Of a stretch of DNA of 64,000 bases, positions 22,601-32,732 are shown piece after piece; the first letter of the stretch is position 1, and each line of letters begins with the position of its first letter. The position numbers were made by a program, and so were the translations under genes. The notes beneath the pieces were generated by a model. It was not told the DNA's origin, did not search any database, and worked only from the letters and a program-made list of their open reading frames with translations. Source of the stretch: Paramecium tetraurelia (lineage: Eukaryota; Ciliophora; Oligohymenophorea; Peniculida; Parameciidae); assembly GCF_000165425.1 (NCBI RefSeq), contig NW_001799377.1, positions 137,204-201,203 on the forward strand. Reading direction: 5' to 3'.

Positions 22601-23335
22601 TTCTGACTACCTTTAAGTTGAAGAAGATCCAAACAAAGGATTATCGATATGAGGAATATCAAAATAGACTAAAGGAGAGATTCTATAGGGAGGGTGACAA
22701 TTTCAATGAGATAATATTAGGTGATTAAGACATTCCTGCAGATGTTGCTTTGGATTTTGTAAATCTGGATATATAACATTACTTCAGTGTTTTCTATCAG
22801 AAATTGTAGAATTAAAAAATGGAGGAATTCCCTCTATTCATCATAGCAAGATGGACATACAGATATGAAGATGAAATAGTATATGGGTTGCATGAATTGC
22901 CCGTTTTGCAATAAAATTATTTACATAGGGATGTGAAAGAATTCCCTATGTCATTTTCCATTATAGCTCCATTTGAAGTAGAACACCAAGGCATGATTAC
23001 AATGGTTCCCATAAAAATTAGTTTCAAAAATACAAAGTATGTAGAGTCTATAAGTTTTACAGTGACCTTATTTAATGGGGATGAACCTTTGAAGTACAAT
23101 AAATTAATTAATAAGGTCAATTAATGACATCTAGTAGCCATTCTTTTTGTGGGAAGGCATTTTGCAACACCAAATTACTTTGAAGCCATAGGAGATGAAA
23201 GTGTTGACGTTAGAAGGGGTTTTTACAGAGAAGGGAGTATATGATTTAAGCAGATTTAGATTGACAATGAATAATAAACAGTAAAGCGAGTATTACTCAA
23301 TTGATCATGAAACAGTTATAATAAAAATTATATGA
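19663..23335 (+). CDS. TRAPPC8: TRAPP complex subunit 8 (Trs85-like)
   Basis: Large TRAPPIII subunit that directs the tether to autophagy and early secretory membranes. About 1,206 residues from ATG 19696; an in-frame ATG at 19663 adds 11. The reading is one exon of 3.4 kb, then a 19-nt intron (23116-23134, GTCAAT...CATCTAG) before a last short exon. Family-like segments: ITPAEFLRPFL near the N-terminus, TPR-like DYESAVTYYKGLI, KKHALRCFKIVEQLY with AIDSFKLAF, the beta-rich C-terminal half (YGEIRPILFKFTN), and FLWEGILQHQITLKPQEMKV in the last exon. These match animal TRAPPC8 in order as I recall it. No signal peptide. TRAPPC3 lies 10 kb upstream. Confidence 0.88.
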
Positions 23336-23360
23336 GATATATTTAATATATAATATTAAC

Positions 23361-24041
23361 ATGTCAAAGAAAGGAGGTAAGAAAAAGGGAGGAGATGATG
23401 GAGAGAGAGAAGAAGAAGAAAAAGTTATGGTGTTGGAACATAAATGTAGAGCTCTCTAGACTCGTTTTGGTAGGAACATTAATTTAAATTTAAGTGGAGG
23501 AACAAGAAAGAGGTGATAAAGCCAAAGCAGCTGAAAATGAGATCAGAGCCAGAGTCATGGAGATGGAAAATGATTTGAAGAAGGAGAAGGACAAATTATT
23601 TTGCATTGTGTATGAGGATTGTCTATTTGTATTATAGATCGGATATGACGAGACAATATAAATAAATGTAGGAAGAATTACTCAAATAAATTACTGATTT
23701 AAGGTCCACTGATGTAGAAAAAGAAGAAATCATTAGTAAATTATTCATCTCAATCAACTTTAGAGAACAAAGAACAATATATTCAAGACATGGTTAAAGA
23801 TTATGAATACAGATTGAAGAAGAAGGATGATGAAATTAGTGAATTGAAACGTAAAATTGAAGAGATGTCAGCTGAATTTGCTAGAATGCTCAAAGTATTA
23901 TGTTGAAATTATCATTCTCAGGATACTCTTGATAAAATGTAAGAGAGAATTTAATTGGCTCAATGGGATAATGACACTGATCCTCAAATTATGAAGAAAA
24001 TTAAAGATATTGCAGGTATGTAAACTCATTAATAAAATTGA
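23361..24041 (+). CDS. DRC12/CCDC153-like axonemal coiled-coil protein
   Basis: 190 residues, five exons (introns 23470-23494, 23610-23637, 23736-23763, 23895-23921; 25, 28, 28 and 27 nt). Starts MSKKGGKKKG, then one almost continuous coiled coil. The segment DMTRQYKQMQEELLKQITDL resembles the signature of CCDC153, named DRC12 as a subunit of the nexin-dynein regulatory complex of cilia. The C-terminal part TLDKMQERIQLAQW also fits. A ciliary role is therefore likely in this organism, but the call rests on one recognised motif in a coiled coil. It starts only 25 bp after the TRAPPC8 stop, on the same strand. Confidence 0.72.
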
Positions 24042-24089
24042 TTTCATAAATATATACATATAAATTTTATTTGGTTATTAAAATCAACA

Positions 24090-24691
24090 ATGAATGCTAA
24101 TCCATTGAATGCCAATATTGATTGTATGATATCTTGATATATCCAAAAGACCGTTCACTTCCTTAGGGAAATTATCCAGCTCGAAATATTGATAGAAATA
24201 CAACATAGCAATCACCTTAAAGACATCCAAAAAGGTATTAATATATTCTATTTTCTCTTAGAGAATTTGATTATCGATTAATTCAGCCTAAAATTTAAAA
24301 TCTCAATGCCTCTTCTCACTCTTTGTCAAGACTTCGATCAGACACTCCTATTACAATTCGAGGATAAAACTATCGCTATGTTGGTTAAATGAATGGAAAT
24401 TAGAAGGAAGGAATTGGTTCATACTTTACAAATGAGCTTGAATATGAGGGAGAATGGCGAAATAATGTTTATCATGGATTTGGAAAATTTTATTAAGAAG
24501 GCAAGTTATCCTATCAAGGATAATTCGTAAATGGATTGAAAAATGGAGCTGGGATTGAATATTATGAGAATGACTCTTATTTTGTTGGCAATTTTGAGAA
24601 GAATCAAAAAAATGGGATTGGAACTCTTTATAAAAAAAATGACTAAGTATCTGGGATATGGCATAATGATAAACTAGTCGAGAAATATTGA
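24090..24691 (+). CDS. MORN-repeat protein
   Basis: 182 residues, with introns 24124-24149 (26 nt) and 24235-24261 (27 nt). The N-terminal third is Asn/Arg-rich and disordered. From about residue 85 there are four to five MORN repeats: YVGQMNGNQKEGIGSYF, YEGEWRNNVYHGFGKFY, YQGQFVNGLKNGAGIEYY, YFVGNFEKNQKNGIGTLY. MORN repeats bind membranes or scaffold cortical and axonemal proteins. No enzyme domain. It begins 48 bp after the DRC12-like gene and 29 bp before the lipid kinase, all on the plus strand. Confidence 0.85.
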
Positions 24692-24720
24692 TTATTATTA
24701 AATTATAAACTTATTAAATG

Positions 24721-25659
24721 GATATTCCAAAATAATTATTGGTTTTTGTTAATCCAGCAAGTGGAAAAGGACATGCTTTGAGAGAATGGAATAAAGCCAA
24801 GCCCATTCTTGATAAATTCAATGTAAAATACCAAGTCATTATGACATAATATCAAAATCATTGCCATGATTATTTATTGAAAGAAGACCTATCAAATGTT
24901 TATGGAGTCGTGCTTGTCTCAGGAGATGGACTACCACATGAGGCTATTAATGCTTTATATGAAAGACCTGATTGGGAATAAATATCGCAATCTATTACTA
25001 TTGGGGTTCTCCCAGGTGGAAGTGGAAACGCATTTGCTAAAACCTTAACTAAAATATCACAATTAGAATGCAACTCGGAAAGTTGTGCTCTTCTAATAGC
25101 AAAAGGAATCACCAGACAAATGGATCTTATTTTACTAGAAATGCCTCAGAAGAAGGTGGTCTCATTTTTATCCTTAGCCTATGCCTTTATTTCTGAAGTT
25201 GATTTAGGATCTGAATCACTTAGGTTTTTGGGAGGAGCCAGATTTGATGTATATGGAACATGGAGAGCTATGTTTTAAAAAAAATATGAGGCAAAATACA
25301 ATAATCAATAAATGATTTTTAGGTATTTTTTAGCATAGAAGATACCTTACATAAGTGATAATTATTTATCAGCACCTGCAGCTAAGATTGATGATGGAAT
25401 GATTGATGTATAATATCTTGAGGCAGGAGATTGGTCCCAATTAGTCAAGTTGTCCATAAAATAATACGATGGCAGTCATGTAGAAATCGATGAATAGGGA
25501 AATATAAAATCTAAAGGAAATTGGAAATATGAAAAAGTAAAAGAATATACATTTGAACCTATTACTAATTGTCCATTGAGTATAGATGGAGAGAGATACC
25601 CACCACAACCAGTTAAAGCCAAAGTACTAAGTAAAATTTTGAAAGTATTTTGCTATTGA
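24721..25659 (+). CDS. Sphingosine kinase-like lipid kinase (DAGK catalytic domain)
   Basis: Intronless, 312 residues. The ATP-binding motifs of the diacylglycerol/sphingosine kinase family are present: FVNPASGKG at residues 9-17, VLVSGDGLPHEAINALYERP at about 67-86 (SGDGxxxE), and VLPGGSGNAFAKTL around 100. The C-terminal half has FLAQKIPYISDNYLSAPAA and KIDDGMIDVQYLEAGD, as in sphingosine kinases, and CPLSIDGERYP near the end. It is shorter than animal enzymes and lacks extra regulatory regions, so it is a minimal soluble kinase. It probably makes sphingosine-1-phosphate or a related lipid; substrate is inferred. Confidence 0.88.
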
Positions 25660-25778
25660 AATAAATAGATAAATAAAGCTTAAACATTTTTCTTTTTATT
25701 TACTCAACATTATTTTAATTTAATAGATTTGGTCTAGCAATTCCTCTTGTCCCATATCACTTCCAACTATATTTTTCA

Positions 25779-26018
25779 TCAAAAAAGACATAAGTTGAAT
25801 ATTCTACAGATCATTCTATTACTAATTGAAGTATACAATTCTTTGATATAAGTAATGCAAATGCTATAACATACAAATCGAGTAGTTCTCCTCTTAAAAG
25901 TTATATACAACAATTTTGGAGCATATCCTTTATATTCTGGGATTGAAGTATTAATTTGATATATATTCCTATAAAATAATTCATTTTAAATTTATAATAA
26001 TATTTCATACTCACTCAT
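25779..26018 (-). CDS. Small hypothetical protein, uncertain
   Basis: 79-codon frame from ATG 26018 (MSEYEILLQIQNELF) to TGA 25779-25781. The middle, TSIPEYKGYAPKLLYITFKR, looks genuinely coding. If a 41-nt GT..AG interval near the 3' end is spliced, the reading continues as GSDMGQEELLDQIY, also protein-like, but then runs toward the sphingosine-kinase 3' end without a clear stop. Most of the 507-base gap between the two plus-strand genes is otherwise empty. No family recognised. Confidence 0.35.
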
Positions 26019-26166
26019 ATTATTTAGTTATGAATTTAACAATTGATGGCAAACAAAAAGTGAACTAATTTTTACGATTACTAAAAATCTTTTCATATCC
26101 ACTTATCATATGCGATTGTGAAAGTATTATTCCACTATTCTATCATAAGAAATGTAATTCTCAGAA

Positions 26167-27318
26167 ATGCCTGAGAATCAATCATTCAATGAATTCAATA
26201 AGACAGATTCCCCTGCATTTTTTGCATAACTAGACAATGATTTCTTTACTCAATTCCAAACTTAGATCAGAGAAAACCACCTGTTATTCACTTAACCCCA
26301 TTTTTCAAACATTGAATTATAGTAAGAAGTCTCCATACTTAATTCATAGTTAAAGTATATATGCTCCTATATACCAACTGATATCATATACAAATCAATA
26401 AAACCATTAATCAAATCACAAATCAAACAATTAAAACTATCCTTTGCCTATATGATTTCGGATTCATATCAAGAGGACAAAAAAATTTAGTTACAATTTA
26501 TGATCGCCACCTATTCTGAAGATGGTTATTTTACTATCATGAAGCCTATATCTTAATTAACTCCTAGAATATTCGACTTACCACTCCTGTAAAATAAAGT
26601 TATCAGCTTCAATTATTTAAGTTGCAAAACAATACTAACACAGATGAAATCCCACTCAATTTAATTGAATTTTAGTTCAGATAATATTCAATTTAATCCA
26701 ATATCGTTTGACTCAGAATTAGTTGAAATTCCATCAAATACTTTGAGTCATTATGACTAAGCATTTATAGAGAATGTATATGGAGAACTCTAAATAGAAT
26801 TGATATACTCAAGAACATACATTCCCATCTTTAATTTTAGTCAAAAATACAAATTAGACTGTTAAATTTATATCAACCCTTCAAAACAATTTAATAATAA
26901 AAATGCTATTTTCTATTTTGTTTATAATTAGTAATACATGATGCTTTGCAGTAGACAATAAGCAATAGTCAACAATTAAAGTAAACCTTAGGCTAAAATA
27001 TTCCACAATCCAGATTTGATCAAAGAAATTTAACTAATTAACAGTAGTATTAAATAGAATAAGGCAGACTTGTAATATCCTACCACTCATCATAAAAATA
27101 CCTCAATATACATTTATGACAACCCTCCCCTTAAAATGGTATGTTCTGATGTTATGGACAGTAATACTAAAATATACCATCAACAAGAGCCTTTGCTATT
27201 TGTGCCTCCAAAAGTGACGGGATCTATCAGTTAAGCTATATAAGACTTTATGACACGCTAATCTTGTCAATAACTTAATGCCACTTCATAAAAATATTCA
27301 AAAAGTTTTCAGAACTGA
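26167..27318 (+). CDS. Unknown protein (~383 aa)
   Basis: Intronless frame, 383 residues, starting MPENQSFNEFNKTDSP. Composition is mixed, with many Asn, Ser, Ile and Gln and no membrane segment. The central part looks beta-rich (FDLPLLQNKVISFNYLSC, then ELQIELIYSRTYIPIF). The C-terminus includes PPLKMVCSDVMDS and LLFVPPKVTGSI. I recognise no domain. About 20% of its Gln codons are TAA/TAG, as in neighbours, which supports it as host coding. Stop is TGA 27316-27318, 65 bp from the convergent small gene. Confidence 0.7.
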
Positions 27319-27383
27319 AGAATTATTTTTGTAAATTATTATAAAAATAGTACAACATTACACATATAAAAACTCAAAAATTC

Positions 27384-27635
27384 TCATATAAATGAGCATG
27401 AATTAGCCAATTCTTTAAGTGCAGATTTAACTTTATTGTATTTCTCCATCATATAATTTTCGAAATCGGTTCTTATAACTATCTTTTCAATTTTCATTTA
27501 TCGATTTTTATTTTTAATCTCCTTAGGAGTATAATTGAATTCCTTCCAATTTTCAACAATGTGAACAGTTGGTTATTCGCTGAATTAAACTGATTTTTTT
27601 TAGTTAGCAATATCATTTATTGAAGTGTTTGGCAT
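27384..27635 (-). CDS. Small protein sharing a motif with its neighbour
   Basis: 83 residues, intronless. Contains KKSVQFSEQPTVHIVENWKE followed by FN; a very similar block (SVSF..IVENWKEYN) occurs in the next gene upstream. The KSVQF segment fits the loose RVxF docking consensus for protein phosphatase 1, and the spacing to WKE recalls small PP1 regulators, but this is inference from one short motif. The rest is basic and helical (KIEKIVIRTDFENYMMEKY). The start ATG 27635 is the first in frame. Confidence 0.65.
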
Positions 27636-27775
27636 TTTTAACTATTGTTTTTCTTGTTTGTATAAATTAATTAATGTTAAGAATTCTTTGTTCCAAAAAA
27701 AATTTAAACTATAAATTAATAAATAACACTAATAAATTCTAATTAAAAAATGAATTATTATAGTATAAAATAAAA

Positions 27776-28051
27776 TCAAAAAGTAGTGCAAATATTGAAA
27801 CATTAAGAATTAGATTTCTGTTTTTATTTCTGAAGGAAATTTGAACTACTCACGTCCACATTATATTCCTTCCAATTTTCAACAATGAAGATATCATCTT
27901 CATCCTTAAAAGAAACCGACTACTTTTTCTTTAAATCATCCTCCAATTACTTAGCTACTACTTAGATTGAACTTCTCTCAGGTCCAAATAAGTGAGTTTT
28001 CATAGATTGTCTATGCTAATCAAAAAGATGACAATTATCCTCTGATAACAT
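27776..28051 (-). CDS. Small protein, divergent paralogue of the adjacent gene
   Basis: 91 residues, intronless, 140 bp upstream of its likely paralogue on the same strand. The shared block is KKQSVSFKDEDDIFIVENWK then EYN, placed at residues about 46-70. The N-terminal half (MKTHLFGPERSSIQVVAKQL) differs from the neighbour and suggests the two diverged long ago. The C-terminus is Lys/Gln/Ser-rich. A phosphatase-docking role is possible but unproven. Start ATG 28051, stop TGA 27776-27778. Confidence 0.6.
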
Positions 28052-29109
28052 TTATATTTAAAATAATTATATAAAATTTCCTGAACTCAACAAATATAAT
28101 CAGCTAAATAATAAACTTAAAAAGAATAAGTTCCACTATTATTATCATGATATTATTTAAAGCATACAATATACTTGGCATCCATTATTCCTTTGTTACT
28201 CATTATTAAGTAGAGCAATATATAGGATCTGGGATATTGCGAAGGTTTGGCTTAAATTAACTAGTGGTTCTTCTTATAGACAATCTCATGATGCTCTAAA
28301 ATCAAATTTCTCTATCCATAAGATAAATTATATTTTTAATCAAATGAATAAGAAATTCCTATCCTTTAAGATCTGTCCATATAAATATGGTTACTCAAGC
28401 AGGAATTGACATAATTTTTATGATTAACTATGCTCTCTTTATAATTTCTGGGATATGCTTAAAATTAAAGAGAAATTAGCTATGCTCTATAAATGAGGTT
28501 GGTTAAATAATTAAATTTATAATTGACCCTAATTCTTTTTAATAAGCATCATTTCTTCCTGTATACTCTTCTAAGTTTAAGTTCAAATTATCTTTAATTT
28601 AGTTTGATGATAATTCTTTAATTGGAATCCAATTTATATAGATGTGCATAGTTTAACTTAGAAAGTTCACCTATCTAAAATATTGTGTTCTTTTGATTAA
28701 TCCTTTATGAAAAATGTTTTTTAAACAATATTGCTGATAAATTAATAATTAGAAAAATATATATTTGTTATTTTGATAAATACATAGGCATTCCCTAATG
28801 ATAATTTTAATTAAAAAATAATTATAAGTTAAATTACGGTAACAAAAGAATTTATCTTCACTTTTATAAAATTGAAAGCCAGAAACGAAATGAAATTCAT
28901 TCTATATATAAGTAACTTTTCTAAAATAATAATTTGCTATTATGATTTAAATTAGATAACTAAATTATTAATTAACTCTTCTTAAATTGGACATAATGTA
29001 AATATTAGATAAAACTATGTTGATAGTAGCGTTCTATTGAATCAAATGAATATCGATAAAAAGATAAAAATTAAAATTTGTAATTTTATAAACATCAAAT
29101 ATTTATAAT
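28052..29109. other. Non-coding or decayed region (~1.06 kb)
   Basis: No frame beyond about 70 codons looks like protein. A 71-codon plus-strand frame near 28150-28360 has no recognisable content. Both TGA and TCA are spread over the region. No RNA gene seen. Confidence 0.4.
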
Positions 29110-30599
29110 TCATTATTATTTACTTTGTATCATTTTCTTCTTTTCTTATAATTTATTTTTCTTTTATTTCTCTTCGTCTTCTTTTCTCTTAATCATATCA
29201 TACAATCTCTTATTCTTTCTGCTCAACATAGTTTCAGCTAACTTCTTGGTCTCTTTCTCCTATTATTTAGCCTATTTTTCCTTTTGTTTTTTATTATTCT
29301 AATAAGGCTTGTGTTCCTTCTATTATCCATCTTCTTCTTCACTCTCTGATTGGACTTCTTCTAAGTTCAATTATTCAAATGGACTTAAATGAGGAGGGAG
29401 AGTCTAAAATAATATTAATAAATATTACTGATTCTGGAGCATAATCAGCTACACTCAATAATTTTAATTAGTTTATTGAATCATAGACCCATTATGGTTA
29501 TATATATTCTCTCTTTTTATTCTTTTAAATTTGTCTCTCTGTAATTATATGAGTAATCTTTGGATCAGTCAATTGTGAATTTTTGTTATCGTTCTCCCAC
29601 ATCACTTCTCCTCCAAAACTCAATATTACGAATTCTAAGGATGTCTTAGGCACTTCTGGATATAGGAAAAATGTTAAGCCTTTGAATAATTCGGAATATT
29701 TTTTTGTTTCTTATTATTATTAATCCATCTATTAGATTGTTGGATCTTCTTTAAATGCTTCATCAATTTCAATCCTTAAGTTAACAAATAATAATACTGA
29801 TTGTTTTATGAAACTGATTTCAACTTCTTAACTTCTTCGCTGAAGTCAGTAATTTCAATATCTTATCCTAGAAGTTTAAAGTTGACAAACTTCATCAAAA
29901 CTTGATAGAATTCAAGGAATGTCATCATTATTTTATAGTCTACATCTAATGGCAATGAAGCTTGAATGGGATATGGCATAATCCAAGTAATAGTGGCTCC
30001 TTAGACTACAGCTTGATAATAGATACCCTTAATAGAGAGGAAAACCTAAGGTATAAGGTGAAGAATCTTACTTTTCTCAAGCAATTATTGGCTGACACAT
30101 ATAATAAGAATTGGCTGAGCAATTTTTAACAGCCTCTTATTAATGTGTTAGGAATGTGAAGTTCCTTGTGTGTAGGAAATGAAGCAAATAGACTCACTAA
30201 GCATAATGGATCATCAAGATCATTCAATGCATCTATAAAGGTTGGATATCTTTCTTTGACCAAGTGATCCAACTTGTCTTTTGGTTAATTTCTTCGTAAT
30301 CTTCCAGCCTTTAATTTGTCACCTCTAGTTAATGCTTTTCTTATTTTTTTTAAATGAGCCTGTCTTTGTCTGAAAGTATCAAGTATAGACTCATTTTTAA
30401 GGAAAGCAATATCCTTGTTATGGTAATAGGTTTTGTGTTATTTTCTCAATTTCTAAGGTGGTTCTCTTGGGTAAATTCCTTTTAAGATGCAAAGTCTTCT
30501 GAAATCCTTGAGATTGACTTAGAGTTTTTTGAGAGCTTTGGTTCTGGATACATATTCTTTGACTGGTCCTTCCTTTCCCTTTTTAATTTTTTTACCCAT
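29110..30599 (-). CDS. PES1: Pescadillo homologue (60S ribosome biogenesis)
   Basis: Nucleolar protein of the PeBoW complex needed for 60S subunit maturation; about 480 residues. The Pescadillo N-terminal domain is clear: [54 protein letters not shown], then [20 protein letters not shown] and [21 protein letters not shown] domain follows ([27 protein letters not shown]), then a Lys/Glu tail with [20 protein letters not shown]. Introns 30046-30071 (26 nt) and 29404-29428 (25 nt). Near 29825-29850, before [20 protein letters not shown], the frame changes by one base and no intron accounts for it. Identification is firm. Confidence 0.92.
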
Positions 30600-30696
30600 A
30601 AATTAAAACTATAAATTAATATTAAAAATGATGTATAAGGAAAATAGAATGAATATCGATAAAATTGGGTCTAAAATAAAAGAATGGGAATAATTA

Positions 30697-31517
30697 TCAT
30701 AACATTTTTTAGACTTCGATATCATTATTACTTTGATTCTCCGTTTATAATCTTTCAATGTCAATAAATAATTGTCTGATTTGACCCACAGATCTAAGCA
30801 TCAAGATCTAATAGAGAACTACCATAAACTCAAGTGTCATGAAAATGATTATTCTATGAGATATTTGTTACTTTAACCTTATTACAACATTTTTATTATA
30901 GATCCCTAATTAATGATCGGCAATATGATTTGTCGCTAAAATAACAATAGTACTTGAAAATTCAATGATAAATGATACAGTTATTCCCAAAAAATAAAAG
31001 ATTAGGGAATTGTACTTTTGTCTTTTGATACCAATCGTTCCTATGGCAACACTCAAAATCCAAAGCAGAGAACTCATTGTAAAATATTTATTTGTTACGA
31101 TATAATGATCAAGATGGCTATAGTGAATGTAACAGTAGTGAATTTATTTAAACCAAGTAGTTTGATTGCATTTACAATAAATAAAAATACACCTCCTAAT
31201 TAATGAGATGCGTGGATTCTAACTCATAAATATAGAGTATACAATTTGCCTAATTGTTTGGATTCTATCTATTTAACTACCATGATATCAAATAAACTAA
31301 GTTTCTATTCCACTTTAGGAACTTCAAAGAAAATAGGTTCTTACTTGCATGCTTTCATATTCTATAATTCATTTCTAAATGAGAAGTTATTTAATAAAAA
31401 TAAGAAATACTGATCATTTTAGTAATTCTATTCAGGTTGACAATTGAATCTAGGTTTTTCTCTAATTATATCAATTTATTCAGCTTAAATTGATGGATTC
31501 TAATTTTCCTTAGACAT
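30697..31517 (-). CDS. Multi-pass membrane protein, unknown
   Basis: 244 residues with introns of 36, 24 and 26 nt (31375-31410, 31219-31242, 31073-31098). The soluble N-terminus is acidic/Gln-rich (NPSIQAEQIDIIREKP). Four to five hydrophobic segments follow: LGGVFLFIVNAIKLLGL, FTTVTFTIAILIII, LLWILSVAIGTIGI, LIFYFLGITVSFIIEFSST and IIFMTLEFMVVLYQIL. The short charged C-terminus ends NNDIEVQKML. No transporter or channel signature recognised. It lies 97 bp upstream of Pescadillo on the same strand. Confidence 0.72.
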
Positions 31518-31589
31518 ATTTTTCTTATTATAATTCTAGTATAAATATAAGTCTAATGCAAATAAGTTTATAATGTATTTGAGAGAATT

Positions 31590-32568
31590 TCAATTTGTTT
31601 ATTGTTCCTCCAGTTCCATCCATCGGATTCTTTTTCCATCAACCCATTCGCCTTGACGACTTTCTCCACTTACTTTAGTAAAGATTCCTCTCCCATGTTG
31701 TTTGCCATCCACCCATTATCCAACGTACTTTCTCCCATCTGGCCAAATGAATGTACCAAAACCATCCTTTTTATCATCTACATATCTAGAAACAATTATC
31801 TCCAATTAATTACTCTCCATCGTATATTTTTCCATCAGGCCATTTTGTTACTCCTATGCCATGCATTTTATTGTTATTCCATTCTCCTTCATATTCTCTT
31901 TTGTCTGCCCAAACATATCGACCTTATATTCACTAAAATAAACTACCTTTTCGATGTATATCATTCTAATTGAATTCTCCATTATAAAATGATCCATCCA
32001 CAAATTATAACAAACCCTAACCATGTTTCTTTCCATCTTCATATTATCCCTTATATTTTGAACCATCTGGCCATTGTTCCTCTCCATAACCATGTTATTT
32101 GTCATCCTTCCACTCTCCTTCATATGTTGCTCCATTACTACGATAATATCTACCAAATCCATTGGCTTTATCATTAATCCATTCACCTTCATACACATCT
32201 CCATCAGCATGTATCAATTTCCCTTTTCCACAAGCCTTATCATTTACCCATTCTCCTTCATAAACTGATTAATCTGGCCAAATCTGTTTTCCCCAACCGT
32301 GTCTTTACTCTTTTTACCATTACCCTGTATAAATGGCTCCAGATTCCAATGTTACAGGCTCACATTTATCGAGTACTGACTCCTATAATATTTAAGTTTT
32401 AATTTCATCGAATTTGAAAGAAAGCCTCTTTTATGTTTCATAGACTTAATTTTCATTGTTTGAGTTTGGTTAGTTCACTGTTTCTTCAACTCTTTATTAA
32501 TGTGTAATTGGAACACCTTCATCACCCATTTATAATCCCATATCAATTTAATTGTCAATATCACCCAT
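31590..32568 (-). CDS. MORN-repeat protein
   Basis: 308 residues after removing introns 31923-31946 (24 nt) and 31796-31823 (28 nt). The N-terminal 80 residues are acidic and disordered. About nine MORN repeats follow in tandem, for example [88 protein letters not shown] and [16 protein letters not shown]. Both introns split a repeat, and their removal restores its period. No kinase or other domain follows. Likely a cortical or axonemal scaffold. A Met/Asn-rich frame opposite it is an artefact of the repeats. Confidence 0.9.
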
Positions 32569-32732
32569 ATTAACTTATTATATTTTCACTATTGTGTTTT
32601 CAGGATTACTCTATCCACAAATACCACCGCAAGTTCCCATTAAATAATTGATGTTTGTGTTATAAATATTTTATTTAATAATGAATTCGAGCAGAATCAT
32701 ATTCATATTATAATTTAATTGAAAATAGAATA

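Noticed and set aside
31854-32210. Met/Asn-rich minus-strand frame of 118 codons
   Set aside because: Out-of-phase reading of MORN repeats; the correct frame shows clean repeats and two introns.
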